Part shown: positions 8,549 to 19,767 of the stretch, piece after piece
Position numbering within the stretch: position 1 is the stretch's first letter
Layout of the letters: every line of letters starts with the position of its first letter
Origin: Saprospiraceae bacterium
GTDB lineage: Bacteria > Bacteroidota > Bacteroidia > Chitinophagales > Saprospiraceae
Assembly (NCBI GenBank): GCA_016719615.1
Contig: JADJYQ010000001.1
Span: forward strand, 1,834,501 to 1,898,500
Direction of reading: 5' to 3'
Length of the DNA stretch: 64,000 bases
Made by a program: the position numbers and the translations under genes
The notes under the pieces: generated by a model
Seen by the model: the letters and a program-made list of their open reading frames with translations, nothing else
Database searches by the model: none
Told to the model about the DNA's origin: nothing

Positions 8549-11500
8549 TTATTCGCTTATTTCAGCGGCCTTCTCACCTACCCGGACAAACACATCTTTG
8601 AATTTCTTCAAGCCAGTACCTGCTGGTATTTTCTTACCAATGATTACATTTTCTTTGAGTCCAGACAAGTCATCGCTTTTAGCAGCCATTGCTGCAGAAC
8701 TTAAGACTTTGGTAGTTTCCTGGAACGAAGCCGCAGAAATCCAACTACTTGTACCCAATGAAGCTCTGGTAATACCTAATAACAAAGGACTTGCCGTTGC
8801 AGGCGTTGCATCGCGAACCTCCACCAATTTTTTATCATTTCTCTTTAAGAAAGAATTTTCTTCGCGTAATTGCCGGATATTAATCAACTGCCCTGGTTTA
8901 AGTTTACCGGAATCGCCCGCTTCAGTAACAACTTTTTTATCAAAAATATCGTCATTTGCTTCAATAAAATCCCAGCGATCAACAGGTTCGCCTTCCAGCA
9001 AAGTAGTATCACCCGGATCTTCAATTTGTACCCAACGCATCATTTGACGAACGATCACTTCTATATGTTTATCATTAATATTGATACCCTGTGATCGATA
9101 AACTTCCTGGACACCATTTACAAGATGATATTGCACTGCAAACAATCCTTTGATCATCATAATATCGCGTGGTGCAATATTACCATCAGACAAAGGCGTA
9201 CCGGCTCTCACAAAATCACCCTCCTGAACAAGAATATGCTTTGATAATCCAATTAAATATTTTCGACGTTGAGCGGTTCGTTCATCTTCTACAAATATTT
9301 CACGATTTCCTCTCTTAATCTTTCCATAATAAACAATTCCATCAATTTCTGAAACTACGGCCGGATTTGATGGATTTCTTGCCTCAAACAATTCTGTTAC
9401 ACGTGGCAGACCACCGGTAATATCCGAAACCTTACTTACATTTCTTGGCATTTTACCAATGATTTGTCCAGAATTGATTTCCGAATTGTCATCAACTGCA
9501 ATATATGCACCTACCGGTAGAGAATAGTTTTTCAATTCTTCACCAGCTGCATTAACAATGGATATAGTTGGAATCTTTTTCTTATTCTTAGATTCGATAA
9601 TTACCTTTTCCGAGTAACCCGTCTGGTCATCTCGTTCCATGCGGAAAGTAATACCTTCTTCAATAGAATCATATTTAATGATCCCGGGGAATTCAGATAC
9701 TATTAATGCATTAAACGGATCCCAGTTACATATCAAATCACCTTTTGAAACAGTCTGTCCTTCTTTTACATAAAGTGTAGAACCATAAGGAATATGCATA
9801 CTCGTCAACATCTTTTTCGATTCATTATCGAGAATTCTCAATTCTCCCGAGCGCGATAATACAATCGTAGTTTTGTTGCCTTCCTGCATAAACAAAGAGA
9901 CTTTCAAACCATCATATTCTACGATACCATCAAACTTTGTAGTAATCTCAGATTCTGCTTTTGATACTGCTGCAACACCACCCACGTGAAAGGTACGAAG
10001 TGTAAGCTGCGTTCCCGGTTCACCGATGCTCTGTGCTGCAATAATACCTACAGCATCACCTTCCTCTGCATTTCTGCCTGTTGCCAGATTTTTACCATAA
10101 CATTTATTACAAACGCCTGTTCTTGACTCACAAGTCAATACAGAACGAATAGTAACAGATTCAATACCTATTTCTTCAATGAAGTTAGCTGCCTTGTCAT
10201 TGATATAATCTCCTGCAGATAAAAGAATTTCATCTGTATTTGGATGAATAATATCATGTAGGGTAAATCGGCCAACTATTCTAGATGATAAGTTTTCAAT
10301 CACTTTATCATTATCGATCAAAGCTGTAGTTTCAATCCCTCTCAAAGTATTACAATCCAGTTCTGAAACAACAACATCTTGAGCCACATCGACAAGACGA
10401 CGCGTCAAATAACCAGCATCTGCTGTCTTTAAAGCCGTATCAGCCAAACCTTTTCGAGCACCGTGTGTAGAAATAAAATATTCCAAAACGCTTAGCCCAT
10501 CCTGAAAATTCGATAAGATCGGGTTTTCAATAATTGCACTTCCTGTATCACCTGATTTTCTTGGCTTTGCCATCAAACCTCTCAAACCGCACAACTGCTT
10601 AATCTGTTGTTTTGAACCCCTTGCGCCGGAATGCAACATCATATAAACCGAATTAAAGCCACCCTTATGCGTAGCCAATTCTTTCATAAGATTATCGGTA
10701 ATCCTGTTATCTGCATAAGTCCAGCGATCGATGATCTGATTATAACGCTCGTTATTGGTAATTAGACCCATATTATAGCTATCCCAGATTTCATCTACCT
10801 CACGTTGAGCATCATCAAGCGTTTTTTGCTTGATAGAAGGTGTAATTAAATCACCTAAGTTAAAAGAAAGGCCTGCCTTAAATGCCCAATAAAAACCAAG
10901 ATCTTTTATATGATCCAAAAACTTAGCGGTAACCTGAAAATTGGTACGCTGTATAATCATACCAATAATGATCTTGAGATTTTTCTTTGTCAATAATTCA
11001 TTTACATACGGAACAGACTCAGGAACAGCCTCATTAAAAAGTACTCTACCTACGGTAGTTTTGATGACCTTCCAGCCCATTTCTCCCTCTTCTGTTTCAA
11101 CTCTAGCTCTGACACTAACTGGTTCATGCAAATCAATGATTTTTTCACTAAAAGCGATCATTACCTCTTCTTTATCATAGTAAACTCGCTCTTTCTTAAC
11201 TACATCAGTGATGCGTTCTTTGGTCAGATAGTACAATCCCAAAACCATATCCTGAGATGGAAGCGTGACTGGTGATCCGTCTTGTGGGTTAAGCATGTTA
11301 TGACTTGCAAGCATCAATAACTGCGCTTCAAGAATAGATGCATTGGCAAGAGGCACGTGAACCGCCATTTGGTCACCATCAAAGTCAGCGTTAAACGCTC
11401 CGCACACCAATGGATGCAATTGTATTGCTTTTCCTTCGATCAATACGGGCTGAAACGCTTGTATAGATAACCTGTGCAGTGTCGGCGCACGATTTAATAA

Positions 11501-12808
11501 TACGGGATGCCCGCGAAGAATATTCTCAAGAATATCCCAAATCACAGGGTCTTTGCGATCTACTAATTTCTTAGCAGATTTAACGGTCTTAACGACACCT
11601 CTTTCAATCAACTTACGGATGATAAACGGCTTGAACAATTCTGCCGCCATATTTTTCGGCAACCCACACTCATGTAATTTAAGGGATGGTCCGACAACGA
11701 TTACCGAACGACCACTATAATCCACACGCTTACCTAGTAGGTTTTGACGGAAACGTCCTTGTTTTCCTTTGAGAATATCACTTAATGATTTAAGAGCACG
11801 TCCACCTTCTGCTTTTACTGCATTTGATTTACGGGAGTTATCGAATAATGAGTCTACTGCTTCCTGAAGCATTCTTTTTTCATTTCTCAAAATAACTTCA
11901 GGAGCTTTAATCTCCAACAATCTCTTCAAACGATTATTTCGAATGATGACCCGGCGATACAAATCATTTAAATCTGAACTTGCGAACCTGCCACCATCCA
12001 GTGGAACCAATGGCCTCAATTCGGGCGGAATAACCGGAAGATATTGGATTATCATCCATTCCGGTTTATTGTTTTTTGAATTTAAACCTTCCCGAAAAGC
12101 TTCTGCAACGCGAAGCCTTTTTAGCGCTTCGGATTTTCTTTGTTGAGAAGATTCATTAGATGCCTGATGCCTTAACTCAAATGAAAGGTCATCTAAAGTA
12201 AGACGGGTTAAAAGATCAAACACCGCTTCAGCGCCCATTTTAGCAACAAACTTATTGGGATCCTTATCATCCAATAATTGGTTTTCTTTTGGCAAAGCCT
12301 CGAGGATATCAAGATATTCTTCTTCTGTAATTAAATCAAGATAGCTAGAACCATTTGAAGCTGCAATACCTGGTTGAATTACTACAAATCGTTCATAATA
12401 AATGATAGACTCTAACTTTTTAGAAGATAAGCCAAGCAGATAACCTATTTTATTAGGTAAGCTCTTAAAGAACCAGATATGAACTACCGGTACTACAAGT
12501 TTAATATGACCCATCCGTTCGCGGCGCACTTTCTTTTCTGTAACTTCAACACCACATCTGTCGCAAACAATTCCACGATAACGAATGCGCTTGTATTTTC
12601 CACAATAACATTCGTAATCTTTGACAGGACCAAAAATGCGTTCACAAAACAATCCGTCTCGTTCAGGTTTGTATGACCGGTAATTGATCGTTTCAGGTTT
12701 GAGTACTTCGCCAAATGAGCGCTCCAAAATATCATCTGGAGAACTTAGGCTAATAGTAATTTTATCAAATTCCTGATCTTGCTTTATAGTTCTATTTTTA
12801 AAGTTCAT
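8549..12808 (-). CDS. rpoC: DNA-directed RNA polymerase subunit beta'
   Basis: RpoC forms the catalytic centre of RNA polymerase together with RpoB. The 1419-residue protein is intact and of normal Bacteroidota length. Visible motifs are the N-terminal zinc-binding cysteines (C67, C69, C82, C85), the lid/switch region RQNLLGKRVDYSGRSVI, the invariant Mg-binding NADFDGDQMAVH, the trigger-loop region QSIGEPGTQLTLRTFHVGG and the second zinc site (CESRTGVCNKC). It starts 20 bases downstream of the rpoB stop and ends at a shared terminator. It is the last gene of the tuf-to-rpoC cluster. Confidence 0.97.
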   Translation of the reverse strand: MNFKNRTIKQDQEFDKITISLSSPDDILERSFGEVLKPETINYRSYKPERDGLFCERIFGPVKDYECYCGKYKRIRYRGIVCDRCGVEVTEKKVRRERMGHIKLVVPVVHIWFFKSLPNKIGYLLGLSSKKLESIIYYERFVVIQPGIAASNGSSYLDLITEEEYLDILEALPKENQLLDDKDPNKFVAKMGAEAVFDLLTRLTLDDLSFELRHQASNESSQQRKSEALKRLRVAEAFREGLNSKNNKPEWMIIQYLPVIPPELRPLVPLDGGRFASSDLNDLYRRVIIRNNRLKRLLEIKAPEVILRNEKRMLQEAVDSLFDNSRKSNAVKAEGGRALKSLSDILKGKQGRFRQNLLGKRVDYSGRSVIVVGPSLKLHECGLPKNMAAELFKPFIIRKLIERGVVKTVKSAKKLVDRKDPVIWDILENILRGHPVLLNRAPTLHRLSIQAFQPVLIEGKAIQLHPLVCGAFNADFDGDQMAVHVPLANASILEAQLLMLASHNMLNPQDGSPVTLPSQDMVLGLYYLTKERITDVVKKERVYYDKEEVMIAFSEKIIDLHEPVSVRARVETEEGEMGWKVIKTTVGRVLFNEAVPESVPYVNELLTKKNLKIIIGMIIQRTNFQVTAKFLDHIKDLGFYWAFKAGLSFNLGDLITPSIKQKTLDDAQREVDEIWDSYNMGLITNNERYNQIIDRWTYADNRITDNLMKELATHKGGFNSVYMMLHSGARGSKQQIKQLCGLRGLMAKPRKSGDTGSAIIENPILSNFQDGLSVLEYFISTHGARKGLADTALKTADAGYLTRRLVDVAQDVVVSELDCNTLRGIETTALIDNDKVIENLSSRIVGRFTLHDIIHPNTDEILLSAGDYINDKAANFIEEIGIESVTIRSVLTCESRTGVCNKCYGKNLATGRNAEEGDAVGIIAAQSIGEPGTQLTLRTFHVGGVAAVSKAESEITTKFDGIVEYDGLKVSLFMQEGNKTTIVLSRSGELRILDNESKKMLTSMHIPYGSTLYVKEGQTVSKGDLICNWDPFNALIVSEFPGIIKYDSIEEGITFRMERDDQTGYSEKVIIESKNKKKIPTISIVNAAGEELKNYSLPVGAYIAVDDNSEINSGQIIGKMPRNVSKVSDITGGLPRVTELFEARNPSNPAVVSEIDGIVYYGKIKRGNREIFVEDERTAQRRKYLIGLSKHILVQEGDFVRAGTPLSDGNIAPRDIMMIKGLFAVQYHLVNGVQEVYRSQGININDKHIEVIVRQMMRWVQIEDPGDTTLLEGEPVDRWDFIEANDDIFDKKVVTEAGDSGKLKPGQLINIRQLREENSFLKRNDKKLVEVRDATPATASPLLLGITRASLGTSSWISAASFQETTKVLSSAAMAAKSDDLSGLKENVIIGKKIPAGTGLKKFKDVFVRVGEKAAEISE

Positions 12809-12828
12809 ATTTCAGATTATTAAGGAAA

Positions 12829-15800
12829 TTATTCAAATTTAACATCCAGGCAAAGTCCTCTTAATTCATGAATCAATACGTTAAATGATTCAGGAATATT
12901 GGGTTCCGGAAGATTATCACCTTTGACGATTGCTTCATAAGTTTTAGCACGACCAATAATATCATCTGACTTGATGGTCAACAATTCTCTTAGAATATTT
13001 GCTGCACCAAATGCTTCCAATGCCCAAACCTCCATCTCTCCAAAACGCTGACCTCCGAACTGAGCTTTACCTCCTAATGGTTGCTGCGTAATCAAAGAAT
13101 ATGGACCAATGGACCTTGCGTGCATTTTATCATCAACCATGTGAGATAATTTCAACATATAAATAACTCCCACGGTGGCCTGTTGATGGAATCGATCACC
13201 TGTTTCGCCATCCGTCAAATAGGTCTGTCCGTATTGTGGTAAATCAGCAATTCTAATTTGCTCTTCAATATCATGGATGGTAGCTCCATCAAAAATGGGT
13301 GTTGCATAATGCAGTCCCATTTTTTTACCGGCCCAGCCCAATACTGTTTCAAAAATCTGTCCAAGATTCATCCTTGATGGAACCCCTAATGGATTCAACA
13401 CGATATCTACAGGACTACCGTCCTCAAGGAAAGGCATATCTTCGACCCTAACGATTTTGGAAACGATACCTTTGTTACCGTGTCTTCCTGCCAACTTATC
13501 TCCGACTTTTAATTTTCGTTTTTTGGCAATATATACTTTTGCCAATTTCAAAACACCTGCTGGCAATTCATCTCCAATGCTAATGTTGAATTTTTCGCGT
13601 TTATACTTACCAACTTCCTCATTAACTTTAATGTTGTAGTTATGGAGTAATTTACTTACCAACTCATTTTTTTCAGTCTCTTTAGTCCAATTAAAATAAT
13701 CAACTTTTGTAAAATCTAATTTTTTCAAAAGTGGATTTGTGTATTTACTACCTTTTGGAATAAGCTCTTCTCCATAAATGCTTTTCACACCAGATGATAG
13801 TTGATCTTTAACTATTTTCAATAATTTGTCAATCAATACTGTTTTTAATTCATTCAGAATAATGTCATGTTTGTCATCTAGACGAGTCAACAAATCTTTT
13901 TCCTGAACTTTTTGAAACTTATCTTTTTTGGCGCGTGCATAAAGTTGTTTGTCAATAACCACACCTTCAACAGATGGCGGAACTTTTAAGGAAGCATCTT
14001 TTACATCTCCTGCTTTATCCCCAAAAATTGCTCTTAACAATTTTTCTTCAGGGGTAGGATCAGTTTCTCCTTTTGGGGTAATTTTTCCAATTAATATATC
14101 ACCCTCTTCAGCATTTGCTCCTATGCGAATAATACCATTCTCATCCAGATCTTTTGTAGCTTCTTCGCTTACATTCGGTATATCATTTGTCAATTCTTCC
14201 TCCCCTAACTTGGTATCTCGTACTTCCAATTCAAAACTTTCGATGTGGATGGAAGTAAAAATATCTTCTTGAATAACGCGCTCAGAAATTACAATAGCAT
14301 CTTCAAAATTGTAACCTTTCCAAGGCATAAAAGCAACCTGTAGATTTTGGCCTAATGCCAATTCCCCATTTTCAGTAGCATAACCATCAGAAAGAATAGT
14401 ACCAAGCGCTACGCGTTCGCCTTTTTTAACCAATGGTTTTAAATTGATACAGGTAGCCTGGTTGGTACGTGCAAATTTTGTAAGATGGTACTCTTTAAAA
14501 CTATCTTCAAAAGAAATTAAATTATCTTCAGCATTGCGATCGTACTTGATTACAATTTTGTTTGCGTCAGCGTATTCAACGACCCCATCACCTTCTGCAG
14601 TTATCAACATGCGTGAATCGTGAGCAACTTTTGCTTCCAGACCAGTACCTACAATTGGCGCATGAGGTCTGATCAATGGAACCGCCTGACGTTGCATGTT
14701 TGAACCCATCAAAGCACGGTTAGCATCATCGTTTTCGAGAAAAGGAATCAAGGATGCGGATACTCCAACAATCTGATTGGGAGCAACATCCATGAAATGC
14801 AAATCTTCCTTATCTAATACCGGAAATTCCCCGTGTTCACGACCTTTTACTTTAGCAATTTGGAATTCACCCTTTTTGTCGACAGGAACATTGGCCTGTG
14901 CAATTCGAGCATAATCCTCTTCTTCTGCTGACAAATATTGGATCCCATTTTTCACACTCACCTTTCCGGAATCTATTTTCCAATAGGGTGTTTCCAAAAA
15001 TCCCATACTGTTGATTTTCGCATGTACACAAAGTGTAGAAATCAATCCGATATTAGGACCTTCAGGAGTTTCAATTGTACACAAACGACCGTAATGCGAA
15101 TAGTGAACATCTCGCACCTCAAAACCGGCGCGTTCCCTGGATAAACCCCCAGGCCCTAGAGCTGAAATTCTTCGCTTATGTGTAATCTCAGAAAGTGGAT
15201 TGGTTTGATCCAAAAACTGCGATAACTGACTCGTACCGAAAAATGAATTAATAACTGATGAAAGTGTTCGTGCATTGATCAGGTCAATTGGTGTAAAAAC
15301 CTCATTGTCTCTTACATTCATGCGCTCTCTGATGGTTCTTGCCATACGTGCAAGTCCAACGCCGAATTGAGCATACAACTGTTCACCAACTGTGCGGACG
15401 CGTCTGTTGCTCAAGTGATCAATATCGTCAAGTTCAGCCTTCTGATTGATCAAAGAAATGAGATATTTCACGATCTCAGTGATGTCTTCCTTGGTCAAGA
15501 CCAAAGTTTCGTCAGAAGTATTTAGATTTAGTTTTTTATTAATTTTATAACGCCCAACATCTCCAAGATTATACCTCTTATCGGAGAAGAATAATTTATC
15601 AATGATGCCCCGGGCTGTGTCGTCATCTGGTGGATCTGAACCACGTAATTGGCGATAAATATGGATAACGGCTTCCATTTCAGAACTGGAAGGATCCTTT
15701 TGCAAAGTGTTATAAATGATCGAATAATCTTCAGTAATATCCTCTCTTTGAAGGATGATAGTATCTACATTGGCATCTGCGATCAATTTTACATTTTCTT

Positions 15801-16648
15801 CATCGAGAATGGTATCTCTTTCAAGAATAATTTCATTTCTTTCAACAGTTACCAATTCACCAGTATCCTCGTCAACAAAATCTTCGGTCCATCTCCTTAA
15901 AACTCTTGCCGCTAATTTTCTACCGATGGCTTTTTTTGAGATCTTTCTGTGTAGATTTGATCTCTTCAGAAAGGTTAAATAATTTCAGAATGTCTTTATC
16001 TGAAGTATAACCAATCGCCCTTAACAAGGTAGTTACAGGAAATTTCTTTTTTCGATCGATGTAAGCATACATGACAAGATTAATGTCTGTAGCAAATTCC
16101 ATCCAAGCACCCTTAAATGGAATGACCCTGGCTGAAAATATTTTAGTACCATTGGGGTGGTAAGTTTGGCTATAAAATACGCCAGGAGAACGATGTAATT
16201 GAGACACAACTACCCTTTCAGCTCCATTGATTACAAAAGTACCTTTTGGGGTCATGTAAGGAATATTTCCAAGAAATACATCCTGCTCAATGGTTTTAAA
16301 ATCTACGTGCTCCTCATCATTACATGAAAGGCGCAATCGGGCTTTTAGTGGAACTGAAAACGTCAATCCTCTTTGCCCGCATTCATCAATGGAATAGCGA
16401 GGAGGATCGACATAGTAATCTAAAAATTCGAGTACGAAAATGTTTCTGGCATCAGAAATTGGAAAATTCTCTTTAAAAACTTTAAAGAGACCTTCATTGA
16501 TCCTTTTATCCGGAGTAGTTTCCAACTGAAAAAACTCTTTAAAGGATTTAATTTGAATTTCAAGAAAATCCGGATATGGCACTTGTAAAACTGCTCTTCC
16601 GAAATTATGCCGCGTTCTCAATTGTGATTTGGTTTCGACTGAAGCCAT
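12829..16648 (-). CDS. rpoB: DNA-directed RNA polymerase subunit beta, interrupted by a one-base frameshift
   Basis: RpoB is the second catalytic subunit of RNA polymerase. The first 242 residues (from 16648) read to LKK and then run out of frame. From about 15935 the next frame continues with the family sequence AIGRKLAARVLRRWTEDF and stays open to 12829. The break is a seven-base T run at 15931-15937 (A run on the coding strand); six A restore one frame of 1272 residues, the usual length. Motifs later in the gene are intact, including the rifampicin-region block QLSQFLDQTNPLSEITHKRR, RHGNKGIV, and the C-terminal GQRFGEMEVWALEAFGA that contacts RpoC. As the gene is essential, a consensus error is the likely reason. 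It lies 143 bases downstream of rplL. Confidence 0.95.
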
Positions 16649-16696
16649 TATGGTTTAATTTATTTAAAATTCCAGAACCTTACCAATAAATAATAT

Positions 16697-16735
16697 ATGG
16701 CCTGGGTCATAAATTTTCCTTATAACCCGGGCCAT
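16697..16735. promoter_or_regulatory. Hairpin in the rplL-rpoB spacer (attenuator or RNA-processing candidate)
   Basis: Two arms, ATGGCCTGGGT at 16697-16707 and ACCCGGGCCAT at 16725-16735, pair over 11 bp with one G-T wobble across a 17-base loop. No long U-tract follows on the minus strand, so it is not a simple terminator. In other bacteria the rplL-rpoB gap holds a partial terminator or RNase III site that sets the ratio of ribosomal protein to polymerase. The same role here is inference from position. Confidence 0.5.
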
Positions 16736-16791
16736 ACGTTTTATGTATACCTTTTTCTTTCAAAGGTGTACGATGATCAATCAATGTAAAA

Positions 16792-17169
16792 TTATTTTAC
16801 TTCGATTTCTGCACCTGCTGCTGTGAGTGTATCTTTCAAAGAATTTGCTTCTTCTTTAGACACACCTTGCTTCAATGCAGAAGGAGCTCCATCTACGAGG
16901 TCTTTAGCCTCTTTTAGACCAAGGTTCAACAAATTCTTTACTTCCTTAATGACGTTCAATTTGTTTGCGCCACCAGAAATCAAGACTACGTCGAATTCTG
17001 TTTTTTCTGCTACTGCCGGGGCTCCGCCACCTGCAGGACCTGCTGCTACAGCTACTGCTGCCGCTGCGGGTTCAATTCCGTACTTATCTTTTAGCACAGA
17101 AGCTAACTCAGTTACTTCCTTGATCGTAAGATTTACCAGCTGATCTGCTAAAGCATTTACATCTACCAT
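16792..17169 (-). CDS. rplL: 50S ribosomal protein L7/L12
   Basis: This is the stalk protein bL12, present in several copies on L10, which recruits translation GTPases. The 125-residue protein has an N-terminal dimerisation domain (VNALADQLVNLTIKEV), an Ala/Gly-rich hinge near residues 35-52, and the C-terminal factor-binding domain with LGLKEAKDLVDGAP. Length and order (after rplJ, before rpoB) are standard. The 70-base rplJ-rplL gap contains no obvious promoter. Confidence 0.97.
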   Translation of the reverse strand: MVDVNALADQLVNLTIKEVTELASVLKDKYGIEPAAAAVAVAAGPAGGGAPAVAEKTEFDVVLISGGANKLNVIKEVKNLLNLGLKEAKDLVDGAPSALKQGVSKEEANSLKDTLTAAGAEIEVK

Positions 17170-17239
17170 GTTTTAATTGTTTTCGTTGTTAATAATTTTA
17201 TGCGTTTAATACTTGGAAGCCAAATTTATAATTGTGCGA

Positions 17240-17767
17240 TTAGGCACTTGCTCTTTCTTCGAGCGTTTTTAAAATACCAGCAATAGTTTGTCCACCGCTC
17301 TTCAATGCTCCAATCACATTCTTTGCTGGAGATTGTAACAGCATGATAATATCACCTACCAACTCGTCTTTCGATTTTAATGCAACCAAAACATCCAGTT
17401 GGTCATCGCCACTAAATATTGCGCTATCTATATAAGCTGCTTTTATCAAAGGCCTGTCAGCGTGTTCGCGAAATGCTTTGATCAGGCGTGCAGGAGCAGA
17501 AGGATTATCCGTAAACATCAAAGATGAAGGACCCTCGAAAGCACTATAGATTTCTGCGTATCCTTCGTTTTCTAAACTTTGTAATGCTTTTACGGCAAGT
17601 GTATTTTTTACAACTTTCATTTCTATACCTTGTTCAAAGCATTTTCTGCGAAGTTTATTCACTTGTTCGACCGTTAAAGTCGATGAATCGGTAACATAAA
17701 AAAATTGTGCTTTTGAAAAGCGTTCTTTTAATTCCTGAATTGCGTTTGATTTATCTTGTTTAGTCAT
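17240..17767 (-). CDS. rplJ: 50S ribosomal protein L10
   Basis: uL10 anchors L12 dimers to the 50S stalk base. The 175-residue protein opens with MTKQDKSNAIQELKERF and contains the conserved VKNTLAVKAL block; its C-terminal helix binds L12. It follows rplA by 26 bases. L10 often represses its own operon by binding the mRNA leader, but I could not identify such a fold in the short spacer. Confidence 0.96.
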   Translation of the reverse strand: MTKQDKSNAIQELKERFSKAQFFYVTDSSTLTVEQVNKLRRKCFEQGIEMKVVKNTLAVKALQSLENEGYAEIYSAFEGPSSLMFTDNPSAPARLIKAFREHADRPLIKAAYIDSAIFSGDDQLDVLVALKSKDELVGDIIMLLQSPAKNVIGALKSGGQTIAGILKTLEERASA

Positions 17768-17793
17768 GTCTTTAAATTTGAAAGCGAGAAAAA

Positions 17794-18486
17794 TTAATGA
17801 GCCACTTTAGGATCCAATTTAATACCCGGACTCATCGTTGATGCCATAGAAATAGATTTAAAATAAGCTCCTTTAGCTGAAGAAGGTTTTAGCTTATTGA
17901 TTGCATGAATCAACTCCATACTATTTTCTTTAAGTTTTTCAGCAGTGAATGAGACTCTGCCTATAGATGCATGTATGATTCCAAATTTATCAACTCTAAA
18001 TGCAATTTTTCCGCCCTTCACATCATTAATGGCACCTGCAAGATCCATTGTAACGGTACCTGTTTTAGGGTTAGGCATCAGTCCCCGAGGACCTAATATC
18101 TTACCCACTTTACCCAACTGGGCCATTACGGTTGGCATTGCTATGATGATATCGATATCTGACCAACCTCCGGCAATTTTTTGGATATACTCATCAAGTC
18201 CTACATGGTCTGCTCCAGCTGCCTTCGCTTCGGCTTCTTTTTCGGGTGTACAAAGCACTAAAACTCTTTTTGTTTTTCCAGTTCCATTCGGCAAAGTAAC
18301 AGTTCCACGAATAGCCTGGTCTGGTTTTCTAGGATCTACTCCCAAGCGAATGTGTAAGTCAACCGAAGCATCGAATTTAGTGGTGTTCACAACTTTTACA
18401 AGACCACAAGCATCATCCAAATTATACATTTTCTTTGGATCTACTTTTTCATTTACTGCTTTTCTTTTTTTGGTAAGATCTGCCAT
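17794..18486 (-). CDS. rplA: 50S ribosomal protein L1
   Basis: uL1 forms the mobile L1 stalk near the E site. The 230-residue protein has the expected N-terminus (KRKAVNEKVDPKKMYNLDDA), the HIRLGVDPRKPDQ strand, the signature LGPRGLMPNPKTGTV and the C-terminal KSISMASTMSPGIKL. It lies between rplK and rplJ in the conserved order. Length is normal. Confidence 0.97.
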   Translation of the reverse strand: MADLTKKRKAVNEKVDPKKMYNLDDACGLVKVVNTTKFDASVDLHIRLGVDPRKPDQAIRGTVTLPNGTGKTKRVLVLCTPEKEAEAKAAGADHVGLDEYIQKIAGGWSDIDIIIAMPTVMAQLGKVGKILGPRGLMPNPKTGTVTMDLAGAINDVKGGKIAFRVDKFGIIHASIGRVSFTAEKLKENSMELIHAINKLKPSSAKGAYFKSISMASTMSPGIKLDPKVAH

Positions 18487-18552
18487 ACTTTAAAATTTTT
18501 AGGTACCAACGTTTCGTTGTTTATGCGAAACTCCCTTATTATAAAAAATTAT

Positions 18553-18996
18553 TTACTTAGACCATGGGGCATCCCCGGAAACGGTCAAACCCATACTTCT
18601 AGCAGTTCCGGCTACCATCTTCATAGCAGATTCCAGCGTAAATGCATTTAAGTCGGGCATTTTATCTTTCGCAATCGTTTCCACTTGTTCCCAGCTTACA
18701 GAACCTACTTTCTTGCGGTTCGGTTCAGGAGAACCCCCTTTTATTTTTGAAGCTTCAATCAACTGCACTGCTGCAGGAGGTGTTTTTACTACAAAATCAA
18801 AGGATTTATCCTTAAAAAGGGTAATTAACACAGGTAATAATTTTCCAGGTTGGTCTTGCGTTTTTGCGTTAAATCGCTTACAAAACTCCATGATATTAAT
18901 ACCTTTCGAACCTAATGCCGGACCTACAGGCGGTGCAGGGTTTGCTTGTCCACCTTTAACCTGTAATTTTATATAACCTTCAATATCCTTTGCCAT
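18553..18996 (-). CDS. rplK: 50S ribosomal protein L11
   Basis: uL11 binds the GTPase-associated region of 23S rRNA. The 147-residue protein shows the proline-rich QANPAPPVGPALGSKGINIM block at the N-terminus and KMPDLNAFTLESAMKMVAGTARSMG at its C-terminal RNA-binding domain (given here only as the family landmark). It starts 9 bases after the restored nusG stop. Confidence 0.96.
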   Translation of the reverse strand: MAKDIEGYIKLQVKGGQANPAPPVGPALGSKGINIMEFCKRFNAKTQDQPGKLLPVLITLFKDKSFDFVVKTPPAAVQLIEASKIKGGSPEPNRKKVGSVSWEQVETIAKDKMPDLNAFTLESAMKMVAGTARSMGLTVSGDAPWSK

Positions 18997-19005
18997 AATC
19001 CTTAA

Positions 19006-19553
19006 TTAATTCGTTTTTTCAATTTGCATAAAATTCAATTCGACTTCTGTTCCTCGTCCGAATATTTTTACAATTACTTTCAATTTTTCTTTTCTTCATT
19101 GACCTCTTTGATATCGCCAACAAATTCATTGAATGGACCATCTACAATTTTCACAGTTTCCCCAACAATAAACGGTTCAATCATGGTTTCCCCAACTTGT
19201 TGGGATTCGTCAACTTTACCTAACATCCTATTGGCTTCAACCTGTGTCATCGGTATAGGATTATTCTTTCCTAAAAAGTGAATGATGTCTGGCATATTTG
19301 TGATATGTTGAACAATTTCACCCGTTAACTTTGTTGGAATCGCTTCCACAAGCAAATAACCTGGCAGAATATTTCTTTCCAAGATTACTTTTTTGCCATT
19401 TCGGATTTTATATACTTTTTCCGAAGGAACTATTACCTGTGTAATAAGTTCAGACCATCCGGATCTGTTAATTTCAAGCTCGAGTCTTTCACGGATTTTC
19501 TTTTCTTTACCGCTGATCACCCGAAGTGAATACCACCTTTTTTCGTCACTCAT
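19006..19553 (-). CDS. nusG: Transcription termination/antitermination factor NusG, interrupted by a one-base frameshift
   Basis: NusG binds RNA polymerase and couples it to Rho or the ribosome. The open frame stops at 19080 after IKEVNEEKKN, inside the KOW domain. In the adjacent frame the family sequence LKVIVKIFGRGTEVELNF continues to a TAA at 19006-19008. Adding one A to the five-base run at 19084-19088 (T on the plus strand) restores a 182-residue protein, the usual length. The N-terminal NGN domain is intact (WYSLRVISGKEKKIRERLE, ILPGYLLVE). I chose the ATG at 19553 (MSDEKRWYSL) because the longer reading from 19580 overlaps secE. It is essential or nearly so in most bacteria, so a consensus error is likely. 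Confidence 0.9.
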
Positions 19554-19563
19554 TTTGGTGGTA

Positions 19564-19758
19564 TTATAAACTGTAGACAAAGTTTAGTACCTGATTCACA
19601 ATAAAATCCATACCAAATACCATAAGGCTGAGCAGCAGTGCTGAAAACACGACTACTTTTGCACTATCTACTAAATTTTCTCTTGTTGGCCAAGTTACTT
19701 TGTCAACAAGTTCCTGATAGCTTTCTTTGAAATATAATACGAATTTATCCATTTTCAT
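19564..19758 (-). CDS. secE: Preprotein translocase subunit SecE
   Basis: SecE is the small membrane subunit of the SecYEG channel. The 64-residue product (from the ATG at 19758, or 62 from 19752) has the short amphipathic helix with ELVDKVTWPTRENLVDSA and one membrane helix (VVVFSALLLSLMVFGMDFI). A start at 19770 would overlap the 3' end of tRNA-Trp, so I rejected it. The position between tRNA-Trp and nusG is the classical one. Confidence 0.95.
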   Translation of the reverse strand: MKMDKFVLYFKESYQELVDKVTWPTRENLVDSAKVVVFSALLLSLMVFGMDFIVNQVLNFVYSL

Positions 19759-19767
19759 TTGCCTTTG

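Noticed and set aside
17945..18493. 182-codon frame opposite rplA and similar long frames opposite rpoC and rplL
   Set aside because: They lie entirely antisense to highly conserved genes and mirror their codon structure.
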